From JAKAGZ01 sp963783855 (lineage in GTDB: Bacteria; Bacteroidota; Ignavibacteria; Ignavibacteriales; Ignavibacteriaceae), in assembly GCA_963783855.1 (NCBI GenBank), contig CAWAPE010000008.1, positions 1 through 64,000 of the forward strand: a stretch of DNA of 64,000 bases, in the 5' to 3' direction. Below the pieces are notes generated by a model, which did not search any database, was not told where the DNA came from, and worked only from the letters and a program-made list of their open reading frames with translations. Shown here one piece after another: positions 43,729 through 50,684 of the stretch. Numbering within the stretch: position 1 is the first letter of the stretch; the number at the start of each line of letters is the position of its first letter. The position numbers were made by a program, and so were the translations under genes.

Positions 43729-45030
43729 TTATTTAATCAATACCATCTTTCTGGTCTGAATAAATTTGCCTATCACTAATCTATAAAAATAAATACCGCT
43801 GGTTAGTTCTTTATAAGCCAGACTATTGCCAGTTTGGTTTGTGTTTTTACCGAGATTAAATTCTACCTCATAATTCCCGGGTGATTGTTGCTCATCAACA
43901 AGAGTTGCAACCTCAATTCCCAGAATATCATATACTTTTAATGAAACAGCTTGTCTAGCACTATTGTTTGGAGTACCACTTATGGTATATCTTATTTTTG
44001 TAGATGGATTAAAAGGATTTGGATAATTTGGCGCTAAATAAAAGCCATTTATAGTTCCCAAATCCTGTTTATCTGTATTGGAAACGAATTTGCTTAATGT
44101 ATAATCATCTACTAATAATCCGGTACGGGATATAAACTTAAAATTTATGCTATCAGTATATACTTCAAAAAGCATTGCTCCATAATTGGAGTTATATCTA
44201 AACTCACTTTGGGATACAGGAGAACCAAACTGGTAAATACTTTCTCCACCAAGCCCATTAACTATATACGTCAAACCATTTGAATTTAGTCTTTCATAGG
44301 TATGATCATGCCCGCATAACACTAAATCAGTTCCCCAATCTTTGTAAGGCCACTGAACAGCGGGTTCAGATCCGTGCTGACTACTGGAAGAATATGGTGG
44401 TTGATGAGTAATAACAATGTTCCAATGTGATGGGTCTGAATTCTCTAATTGTGTCTTTAACCATTGTGCTTGTTTAGAATTTTGGACGACTCCATCGGGT
44501 TCTCCATAATTATTATGTCTTGGAAAAGAATATTCGGTTAGCCCATTACCATAAGTGGAGAGAACATAGAAATGTACATTTTCCCAAACAAAATCGTAGT
44601 ACCTTTCATTACCCGATGTAGTGTTGTACGGGGTGAGGTCAAAATAATCTTCATAAACTTTGCTGCTATCTAAATGATACCAATCGTGATTGCCAAGTGC
44701 AGGGAAAAACCGATTCATATCAGGACTTCCAGATCCATAGGTACCTAAATAGGGTTTTATCCAATCATGATAATATTTACCTACCTCATCATCTAAAGCA
44801 TTCCAGGAAGTGTTATAATTACCGTCTGTGGCTCCATAGAAATTATCGCCTACAGTCAAAATAAAACTAACATCCCAAGAATTTACCAGTGATGCAACAT
44901 CTGCTTCAGCCTGATTATCATCACCAAAATCGCCAATTACTGCAAATTTGTAAATGGGCTGGGCATTCATTACTCTGTTCATGAACAGCAGAGAAATAAC
45001 AATAATGCTAAATATTCTATAAATATTCAT
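43729..45030 (-). CDS. Secreted metallophosphoesterase (acid phosphatase-like) with T9SS tail
   Basis: The 433-residue protein has a signal peptide (IIVISLLFMNRVMNAQ) and a calcineurin-like phosphoesterase domain. The metal-binding motifs are GDFGD, GDNFYG, GNHDW, ITHQPPY and GHDHTYER, in the pattern of purple acid/tartrate-resistant phosphatases. The C-terminal about 100 residues form a type IX sorting domain (LAPNYPNPFNPSTKIRYTI... GIYFYRLVIGKFIQTRKMVLIK). It should release phosphate from extracellular phosphoesters. It lies 29 bases before the S8 protease gene, probably in one operon. Confidence 0.92.
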   Translation of the reverse strand: MNIYRIFSIIVISLLFMNRVMNAQPIYKFAVIGDFGDDNQAEADVASLVNSWDVSFILTVGDNFYGATDGNYNTSWNALDDEVGKYYHDWIKPYLGTYGSGSPDMNRFFPALGNHDWYHLDSSKVYEDYFDLTPYNTTSGNERYYDFVWENVHFYVLSTYGNGLTEYSFPRHNNYGEPDGVVQNSKQAQWLKTQLENSDPSHWNIVITHQPPYSSSSQHGSEPAVQWPYKDWGTDLVLCGHDHTYERLNSNGLTYIVNGLGGESIYQFGSPVSQSEFRYNSNYGAMLFEVYTDSINFKFISRTGLLVDDYTLSKFVSNTDKQDLGTINGFYLAPNYPNPFNPSTKIRYTISGTPNNSARQAVSLKVYDILGIEVATLVDEQQSPGNYEVEFNLGKNTNQTGNSLAYKELTSGIYFYRLVIGKFIQTRKMVLIK

Positions 45031-45284
45031 AATCTAAACTTTAATTTATTTACTGAAAAAATCGGATAATAGGAGGTGATATTACTCTTTAATAATAGAA
45101 TAAAAGGAGCAATAAATCAATGAAATAATAGCTCTTTTTAATTCCAGGGGTAAAACAAGGATTTAGCGAACTAACTCAAGCAAAGTCATTTTTATATGTC
45201 CTTATCTCAAGATATCATTTCTTGTGTACTTATTTCTTCCGCAAGCTCCCATCAAAAGATTTGCCATTTTTGGTTTAATCTTGA

Positions 45285-45373
45285 GTCATCTGCCAGAGTC
45301 GTACCTACCCCTACCGGCTGGCTGGCGACCTATCATTGCAAATGAGTTGCTCTACCAACTGAGCTAAGCACTT
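45285..45373 (-). pseudogene. tRNA relic related to tRNA-Thr, with T-arm insertion
   Basis: On the minus strand the D-arm TAGCTCAGTTGGTAGAGC and the anticodon stem ACTCA match the intact tRNA-Thr at 47433-47505. The anticodon loop is TTTGCAA (anticodon TGC), the 3' anticodon stem has lost one base, and the acceptor strands AAGTGCT and AGATGAC no longer pair. The T-stem GCCAG/CTGGC is still perfectly complementary, but 18 extra bases separate GCCAG from the T-loop TACGACT. It is not functional as a tRNA. Confidence 0.8.
45304..45321 (-). repeat. 18-nt palindrome-like insertion in tRNA T-arm
   Basis: In tRNA sense the insert is CCAGCCGGTAGGGGTAGG. It sits exactly between T-stem base 53 and T-loop base 54, as does the 19-mer at 3168-3186. 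Its complement CCTACCCCTACCGGCTGG shares the CCTRCC and CTACCG blocks with that 19-mer. The complementary arms here are more degenerate. Confidence 0.65.
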
Positions 45374-45743
45374 ACAGCTTTGTGATTACCTTCTTGATTA
45401 CTACTTTTGTTGTTTGCAGTATAAAATGAGCTTATAAAGAAAAGCCCAAGCAGTAAAATTCAAGGGGCTTGAAACCTTTTAAAAATACACCCAAGCTAGT
45501 TTCAACTCAACAATTTTGAATTTTCAAAAAGAGTAATTTAATTATTTTGAGAAGTCAATATACACTACACAAACATTGGTGTAACCACTTAAATCCAAGT
45601 AGGTTAGTGTTATGAATATTTTTTTTACAATTTTGCTTATCTTGTTTTGTAGAGATTAATTTAATATGTTCAACTACTTAATACTGAGTGCAACTAGAAG
45701 AGTTGACAGAATTTAATAATTAATTGTTGGGGTAGTATTCAAA

Positions 45744-45980
45744 ATGAATCCTGAACTTCTCTTGATTAAATTTTTAGTTATTATTTCGGCACTGATAATA
45801 GTGGGGGTGGTAATATTTGCATTTAATTTATTGCCAATTAGCAAGCTACTAAAAAAATTCATAACAATAATTTTAATAGTATTATCTGCGGCTTGGATTG
45901 TGGCATCATATTTACCTTCTAATTTTGTACGTAATTGGATTGATTACCTGTCTAAAATAATTGAAAGTATAATTGTATAA
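45744..45980 (+). CDS. Small two-helix membrane protein
   Basis: The 78-residue product (MNPELLLIKFLVIISALIIVGVVIFAF...) has two predicted transmembrane helices, about residues 8-27 and 38-56, and a short amphipathic tail (FVRNWIDYLSKIIESIIV). GGGGTAG lies about 10 bases before the start. I recognise no family. The composition is protein-like, but the gene has no neighbour in the same transcription unit, so it could still be spurious. Confidence 0.45.
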   Translation: MNPELLLIKFLVIISALIIVGVVIFAFNLLPISKLLKKFITIILIVLSAAWIVASYLPSNFVRNWIDYLSKIIESIIV

Positions 45981-46122
45981 CTTTAGTGAATATAAAAGCT
46001 AGCCTTTGATTCTCCGCCAAATAACCCAGGGCAATCTTAAAAGATATTAATTCTAAAAAGTTTAAAACTAAATATTTCTATTTGGTCTTTAATAACTAGA
46101 TAAACTAAAAAGGCGAGAACAT

Positions 46123-46470
46123 TTACCTTTCAGTCCCGGACGAAGTTACAGAATTATCAGACCTTACAGTAACTATATAATCATAGCAAGAAGCACTATG
46201 AAGGGTATAAACCACAGGGTCTGTTACGCCTTGTATGGCTATAGTAAATTGAATGTCCCCGGGTGCAAAAGTCCGACTATCAGAAGATGTTCCGGAGGCT
46301 ATATTGTTTATGTTCTCGGTATTTCCGCCTGATGTTTTTATTTGTATGTCAGCTTTTCCAGTACCATTATTAGTTAATATAACACTCGGATTCTCGCCAT
46401 CACACCCGCAACCAATACCGATAAAAAATAAAGTAATAATTAGCGGAATTAAAATTGTCATTTTCTTCAT
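46123..46470 (-). CDS. Small predicted lipoprotein, unknown function
   Basis: The 115-residue protein has a lipoprotein signal peptide MKKMTILIPLIITLFFIGIGCGC, with lipobox IGIGC at about residue 21, and a GGAGAGC-like ribosome site just upstream. The mature part (SVILTNNGTGKADIQIKTSGGNTENINNIASGTSSDSRTFAPGDIQFTIAI) looks like a single small beta-sandwich, with one Cys pair possible. I recognise no family. It would be anchored in the inner or outer membrane. Confidence 0.7.
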   Translation of the reverse strand: MKKMTILIPLIITLFFIGIGCGCDGENPSVILTNNGTGKADIQIKTSGGNTENINNIASGTSSDSRTFAPGDIQFTIAIQGVTDPVVYTLHSASCYDYIVTVRSDNSVTSSGTER

Positions 46471-46958
46471 ATTGCTCTCCTGTTTTTTACTAAAGAATGA
46501 TTATCTGAATCATTCTAGATATAATCTAAAACATTTAAATCCGAAATAAAAACTTAATGTAGGCACTAACCTGAATGCCTGCCAAGGAAATTACGAATAT
46601 TAAGTCATAAATAGGAGTTAAAACAACAATAATCAATTGTTTAAGCCGATTCATCCACTAAATTTATTAACCGAATTAATTAAACCCTAAGCTCGCAACT
46701 GGTAATAAAATTTTGTTTACTCGTATATCAGAATGACCAAACTACCAATCTATTGGTGCAAACCGAATCGGACAAGTTCACCTCCATCATTTTAACTAAA
46801 GCGGTTAAGCCTATTAACTTTACCGTTGGTGGCTTTTTGTCACCCGAAAGATTATAAATTATTTTTCTTTTTATGATAAATTGACAATGTCTATATAATT
46901 TATTTAATTAAACTCCCTAAATTTTGGTTTAGGTATATTAAATTAGTAGGTGCACACT
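46471..46958. other. Non-coding stretch, no supported gene
   Basis: AT-rich sequence separates the minus-strand lipoprotein from the next plus-strand small gene. A TTGACA (about 46882) followed by TATATAATT at suitable distance is a possible plus-strand promoter for the gene at 46959. Nothing else was recognised. Confidence 0.45.
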
Positions 46959-47210
46959 ATGCTTTATTTCGAGATTTATATAGGGCTCTGTATAGTCTTT
47001 TTCCCAATAATGCTTTTGTTATTTAAGACCGCACCTTTGGGATGGGAGGACAAGAATGGTTACCACCAGAAGGCTAAAGAAGAAAAGTTAATATCATTTC
47101 CTCTTAATAAAAGAATTGCAAGCAATCATCCCACAATTAATTTCAAATTAGCTCAATACCAAAAACTTGACAGCAGTAATTTTGACCTGCAAATTACATT
47201 AGCTGCGTAA
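46959..47210 (+). CDS. Possible small single-helix membrane protein
   Basis: The ATG at 46959 gives 83 residues; a GTG nine bases earlier is also open. One hydrophobic helix (LYFEIYIGLCIVFFPIMLLLF) is followed by a polar stretch (GWEDKNGYHQKAKEEKLISF). I recognise no family. TAGTAGGTG before the start is a weak ribosome site. The gene call is tentative. Confidence 0.35.
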   Translation: MLYFEIYIGLCIVFFPIMLLLFKTAPLGWEDKNGYHQKAKEEKLISFPLNKRIASNHPTINFKLAQYQKLDSSNFDLQITLAA

Positions 47211-47432
47211 AATTCTAGAATTTTGAAAATACTTCAATCAACCTTCCAGAATTCCTATAGGTAGGCTTTTAATTATATAATCCCTGAAAGAATTCATTAA
47301 ATTTGCCGATTATTTGGTAGAATTCTCCTTATGTGGTTACTTATTTGGTTACCCAGCAGGCAGAAATCAGCGAAATATTAGTAAACAGGTAAATCCAGGG
47401 ATGTGAATTTGGCAGGCTTTCGGCACTTTTTG

Positions 47433-47505
47433 AGCCATCTGCCGGAGTCGAACCGGCGACCTACTCATTACGAATGAGTTGCTCTACCAACTGAGCTAAG
47501 ATGGC
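47433..47505 (-). tRNA. tRNA-Thr(CGT)
   Basis: This is an intact 73-nt cloverleaf on the minus strand. Acceptor GCCATCT pairs with AGATGGC, and the D-arm is GCTCAGTTGGTAGAGC. The anticodon stem ACTCA/TGAGT surrounds loop TTCGTAA with anticodon CGT, the variable region is AGGTC, and T-stem GCCGG/CCGGC surrounds TTCGACT. It decodes ACG. The CCA end is not encoded. It lies upstream of a mini-protein gene in the same direction. Confidence 0.95.
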
Positions 47506-47568
47506 CTTTAAAATTAAAAATAGGCAAATGTTTTATAACATCTGCCCATCAAAAAAAATTGGGAAAAA

Positions 47569-47664
47569 TTATCTATTTTTTTTCTTATGCCTGTTTTTTC
47601 TCAGTCTTTTTTTCCTCTTGTGAGTAGACATTTTATGTCTTTTTCTTTTCTTGCCGCAAGGCAT
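47569..47664 (-). CDS. AURKAIP1/COX24-domain mini-protein (31 aa)
   Basis: The 31-residue, extremely basic product starts MPCGKKRKRHKMSTHKRKKR and ends in HKKKNR. This is the conserved pattern of the short AURKAIP1/COX24-domain proteins found across Bacteroidota and relatives. Homologous eukaryotic mS38/COX24 domains are part of the mitochondrial small ribosomal subunit, so a ribosomal role is likely though inferred. It is below usual gene-length cut-offs and is easily missed. It lies 63 bases from tRNA-Thr and 23 bases after the TPR gene. Confidence 0.88.
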   Translation of the reverse strand: MPCGKKRKRHKMSTHKRKKRLRKNRHKKKNR

Positions 47665-47687
47665 TGGTTACCTCCGATTCTATTTAT

Positions 47688-48581
47688 TTATTTTCCATTT
47701 GATTCTAATAATTCTCTTGCTCTTTTGGCGATATCGTTATTCGGATTCTCTGCAATCGCCTTCTTCAGCCATTCATCCGATTTTGCAATATTTCCGGCTG
47801 ACAAATTTACAACTCCCAGGTTTAAGAAACCTATCTGGTGGTGAGGATTATATTTTAAAGCCTCTTCCATCTCGCTAATAGCCGTTTTATTGTCTCCCAG
47901 GCTATAATAGCAAACCCCCATATCAATCCTCGCATCTGAGTTTTTAGGATTTAATTTGAGGTATTTTCTGTAATCCACAATAGCCTGCTCGTATAACCCT
48001 GAATCATTTTTAAGATGAGCCAGCGCCAGCAAAGATTGCTGGTCATTGGGGTTGGCTTTTACTGTAGCTTCAAGTTCATTTATTCTTTGCAGGTTACTAA
48101 GATCAACACCTGAACCCCGGGTCTGTGTATTGCCCGGGTTTGTTACGGGCACGTTTACCGTATCAAATTCTCCCGTTCCATAAAGTATAAGAACTATGAC
48201 TATTAAACCACCAACAATAATTCCAATAAGTGTGTTCCGGTTTAATGATTTTGCTTCTTCCTGCACCTGTTGATGTTTTTCAGGCTGGTGTTTACTTTTT
48301 TTATTCTGCTTTGATTTTGAAGGTTTACCGGAGTGCTTTTTCTGCACTGTTTTACCTTTTTTTGCAGGGGCAGGTCCATCCTGAATTTTCATTCCGCAAC
48401 CTGCGCAAATAATATTTCCCGGACTGTTTTCTTCTCCGCAGTTTTCGCAAACAATTGGATTTACATTATTATCATCCGAAGCATTTTCACTCTTAATATT
48501 TTCCAAACCATAACCACATTCCGGACAAAACTTAAATTCCTTATCAAGTTTTACTCCACATTCGGGGCAAAATTTTATCAT
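47688..48581 (-). CDS. Zinc-ribbon and TPR membrane protein
   Basis: The 297-residue protein begins with two zinc ribbons, CPECGVKLDKEFKFCPECG (residues 5-23) and CENCGEENSPGNIICAGCG (about 45-63). A Lys/Gln-rich linker follows, then one transmembrane helix (TLIGIIVGGLIVIVLILYGTG, about 117-137). At least three tetratricopeptide repeats fill 165-297 (NPNDQQSLLALAHLKNDSGLYEQAIVDYRKYLKLNPKNSDARIDMGVCYYSLGDNKTAISEMEEAL...). It is probably a scaffold at the membrane; the partner is unknown. It starts 8 bases after the HU/IHF gene, so the two are likely co-transcribed. Confidence 0.85.
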   Translation of the reverse strand: MIKFCPECGVKLDKEFKFCPECGYGLENIKSENASDDNNVNPIVCENCGEENSPGNIICAGCGMKIQDGPAPAKKGKTVQKKHSGKPSKSKQNKKSKHQPEKHQQVQEEAKSLNRNTLIGIIVGGLIVIVLILYGTGEFDTVNVPVTNPGNTQTRGSGVDLSNLQRINELEATVKANPNDQQSLLALAHLKNDSGLYEQAIVDYRKYLKLNPKNSDARIDMGVCYYSLGDNKTAISEMEEALKYNPHHQIGFLNLGVVNLSAGNIAKSDEWLKKAIAENPNNDIAKRARELLESNGK

Positions 48582-48588
48582 ATCGTTT

Positions 48589-48885
48589 TTATTGCTCCCG
48601 TTCCTTCATACCTTTATTAACTATATCTTTAAAGTCTTTAGAAAACTTGAAAGTAGGAACATAATGTTCAGGTACAAAAACTTGTTCGCCGGTTTTGGGA
48701 TTTCTGGCCTGACGGGCATTTTTCTTTTTAACTTTATAGCTACCGAATCCCCTTATTTCAATTCCTTTACCTTCCTTAAGAGATTCTATAACAGTCTTAA
48801 AAAAACCTTCGATGATTGCCTCGGTCTCAAGTTTTGTTAAGCCTGTGCCGGATGCTACTCTGTCTACTATATCAGCCTTAGTCAT
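48589..48885 (-). CDS. HU/IHF family DNA-binding protein
   Basis: The 98-residue protein has the complete HU fold: MTKADIVDRVASGTGLTKLETEAIIEGFFKTVIESLKEGKGIEIRGFGSYKVKKKNARQARNPKTGEQVFVPEHYVPTFKFSKDFKDIV. RNPKTGEQV is the beta-arm with the conserved Pro that intercalates DNA. The C-terminal KGMKEREQ is slightly longer than in E. coli HU. The IHF-like FxGFGSYxVxxR variant GFGSYKV suggests an integration-host-factor-like subunit, but no firm split is possible. It bends and compacts chromosomal DNA. Confidence 0.92.
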   Translation of the reverse strand: MTKADIVDRVASGTGLTKLETEAIIEGFFKTVIESLKEGKGIEIRGFGSYKVKKKNARQARNPKTGEQVFVPEHYVPTFKFSKDFKDIVNKGMKEREQ

Positions 48886-49267
48886 AACGCCACCTATTAT
48901 AGTTAATATAATTTATAACTCTTTATAAATCAGTAAGTTAAATTATCAAAGATTTGCGGTAAATGCAACTTAAAGCGCCCCAGTATTATCTAAATACATA
49001 ATACAATTTTTTATATTTAGTGCAATATCAGAAATTTTTCTAATTTCTGTAATTTGCTGTTTTTTAAATATTTAAGCCGTAACCGGGTGTGTAACAATGA
49101 TAATTAAAGAGGATTTAGTCTCAAAATGATAACCTCCGATTGATAGCAGTAATAATTTCCGCGTTATAAGCTAATATTTGGTCTTTTTTATTCATGGTAT
49201 GGAAGTTGCGTTCATTATAGCAATAAATAAAGAAATTTAACGGGTTTCCAGGGATAATAAGGTTAAA
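48886..49267. other. Divergent intergenic region
   Basis: This separates the minus-strand HU/IHF gene from the plus-strand gene at 49268 and must carry promoters for both. It is AT-rich. I see no repeat, RNA gene or clear operator. Confidence 0.5.
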
Positions 49268-49681
49268 ATGGAGCTTATACCAATAATAAAAGCATCGCTT
49301 GGAATTTTTGCTATCCTTATTTCGATAACAGCATTCATTTCGTACATTGCCTATAAAATTAAGGACAGGAATCGCTTAAAACCTTATGAAAAAAAAACGG
49401 AAATAAGAGAACCGCTAAAAATAATTGAAACACCAAAGAAGAAAGTGGTTAATCACAAATTCAAAATTGTAAATGAGCAGGCACCTGTTCCTTCAAAAGT
49501 TCAGCCAAAACACGGTTTGCAAAAAATAATAAAGCCTGTTGAAGAGAGGGATAAAGTATTTATAAAACCACCCAGGAGAAACTCAGAAAACGAAGTATTT
49601 AATATTTACAACCTGTATTCTAACAATGCTGCACGTTCGATGCATAAATTGAAAGTAGGTAGCCTGAACACAGAGGACTGA
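49268..49681 (+). CDS. Single-helix membrane protein, unknown
   Basis: The 137-residue protein starts at an ATG with AAGG (49260-49263) just before it. It has one transmembrane helix at residues about 6-29 (IIKASLGIFAILISITAFISYIAY). A long Lys/Pro-rich cytoplasmic or periplasmic stretch follows (KIKDRNRLKPYEKKTEIREPLKIIETPKKK) and the C terminus is polar. I recognise no family. It stands alone on the plus strand before the copper module. Confidence 0.6.
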   Translation: MELIPIIKASLGIFAILISITAFISYIAYKIKDRNRLKPYEKKTEIREPLKIIETPKKKVVNHKFKIVNEQAPVPSKVQPKHGLQKIIKPVEERDKVFIKPPRRNSENEVFNIYNLYSNNAARSMHKLKVGSLNTED

Positions 49682-49789
49682 TTGGAAATTACAAAATGAC
49701 CTTTCTATAGATTTTTCCGCCTAAGAAATGATTTCCCCTTTATTTTTTCGTCCTTCCTGCCTTATATTACCCCATAATTTCATTTAATT

Positions 49790-50371
49790 ATGCCGACAAA
49801 AACTTTATACATAAAAAATATGGTATGCGGAAGGTGCATCAAGGTAGTCCGCGAAGAACTTGAGAACCTCAATTTTACCGTTACCAATATAGAACTGGGA
49901 GAAGCAACTATCTCCACCACAGCCAGTAAAGATATTGACATCGCTCCTATTAAAAAGGTACTGGAAGAAAACGGTTTTGAACTTCTTGATGATAAACACA
50001 AGAAATTAGTAGAGAAGATTAAAACAATTGTTATAGCACAGATACAGGAGAGTAAAAACGGTGAACTTGAAAAGTTTAATTTTTCAAAATACCTTTCTGA
50101 AAATCTGAATATGAGTTACCAATACCTGAGCAACCTTTTTTCTTCACTTGAAGATGTTACAATTGAAAAGTTTATAATTCACCAGAAAATTGAAAAAGTA
50201 AAAGAGCTTCTTATTTACGATGAAATAACATTAAGTGAAATTTCATACCAACTCGGATACAGCAGCGTACAGCACCTGTCAAGTCAGTTTAAGAAAGTTA
50301 CCGGTTTTACCCCATCACACTACAAAAACCTGAAGAACAGAAATAGAAATCCCCTGGACAAGATCCATTAA
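49790..50371 (+). CDS. AraC-type regulator with N-terminal heavy-metal domain
   Basis: The 193-residue protein joins an HMA-like ferredoxin fold (residues 1-70, TLYIKNMVCGRCIKVVREELENL, with metal-binding CGRC at about 13-16) to an AraC-family helix-turn-helix domain. That domain covers about 95-185 (LSENLNMSYQYLSNLFSSLEDVTIEKFIIHQKIEKVKELLIYDEITLSEISYQLGYSSVQHLSSQFKKVTGFTPSHYK). It is followed by copZ and copA in the same direction, so it is probably a metal-responsive activator of copper export. Metal binding and direct regulation are inferences. Confidence 0.85.
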   Translation: MPTKTLYIKNMVCGRCIKVVREELENLNFTVTNIELGEATISTTASKDIDIAPIKKVLEENGFELLDDKHKKLVEKIKTIVIAQIQESKNGELEKFNFSKYLSENLNMSYQYLSNLFSSLEDVTIEKFIIHQKIEKVKELLIYDEITLSEISYQLGYSSVQHLSSQFKKVTGFTPSHYKNLKNRNRNPLDKIH

Positions 50372-50427
50372 AATTCTATACAATTTTACTGTAAAAGTAT
50401 AACAATCCCCCTCTTCCTCTTGTTAGT

Positions 50428-50439
50428 TTACACCTGTAA
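50428..50439. promoter_or_regulatory. TTACACCTGTAA palindrome, cop-box-like
   Basis: TTACACCTGTAA is a perfect 5-bp inverted repeat around CC, and its core TACACCTGTA fits the TACAnnTGTA cop box bound by CopY repressors in Firmicutes. It lies 28 bases before the copZ start. Whether it binds the neighbouring AraC-type protein or an unseen regulator is unknown. Confidence 0.45.
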
Positions 50440-50466
50440 TTAAATTAAACTATCACAGAGGAAAAA

Positions 50467-50664
50467 ATGAAATCTGAAACAATAAAAATTGAAGGTATGT
50501 CCTGCCAGCATTGTGTTATGGCTGTAAAAAAAGAACTCTCAAAATTGGACCTGAAAGTAAATGATGTACAAATCGGTTCGGCTTCAATTGAATTCGATGA
50601 AAAAAAAATTTCACAGGCAGATATCGATAAAGCTGTTGAAGAAGCCGGGTTTAAAACCGTATAA
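50467..50664 (+). CDS. copZ: CopZ-like copper chaperone
   Basis: The 65-residue protein is a single HMA ferredoxin-like fold: ETIKIEGMSCQHCVMAVKKELSKL with the copper-binding motif GMSCQHC at residues about 9-15, and FDEKKISQADIDKAVEEAGFKTV at the end. It carries Cu(I) in the cytosol, most likely to the ATPase encoded 21 bases downstream. AGAGGAAAAA precedes the start. Confidence 0.93.
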   Translation: MKSETIKIEGMSCQHCVMAVKKELSKLDLKVNDVQIGSASIEFDEKKISQADIDKAVEEAGFKTV

Positions 50665-50684
50665 ATAAAAAATGAGCTGATGTT

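Larger units (their letters stand above)
45031..45743. other. Non-coding stretch holding a dead tRNA
   Basis: Apart from the tRNA relic at 45285-45373 this 0.7 kb region has no gene I can support. A weak inverted pair AAGCCC/GGGCTT near 45442-45470 might be a hairpin but has mismatched flanks and no clear T-run. Confidence 0.5.

Noticed and set aside
45285..45373. A functional tRNA-Ala(TGC)
   Set aside because: The loop reads TGC, but the acceptor strands do not pair, the anticodon stem has lost a base and the T-arm carries 18 extra bases.
45442..45470. A terminator hairpin near AAGCCC/GGGCTT
   Set aside because: Only six pairs with a long loop, no T-run on either strand and no gene end close by.
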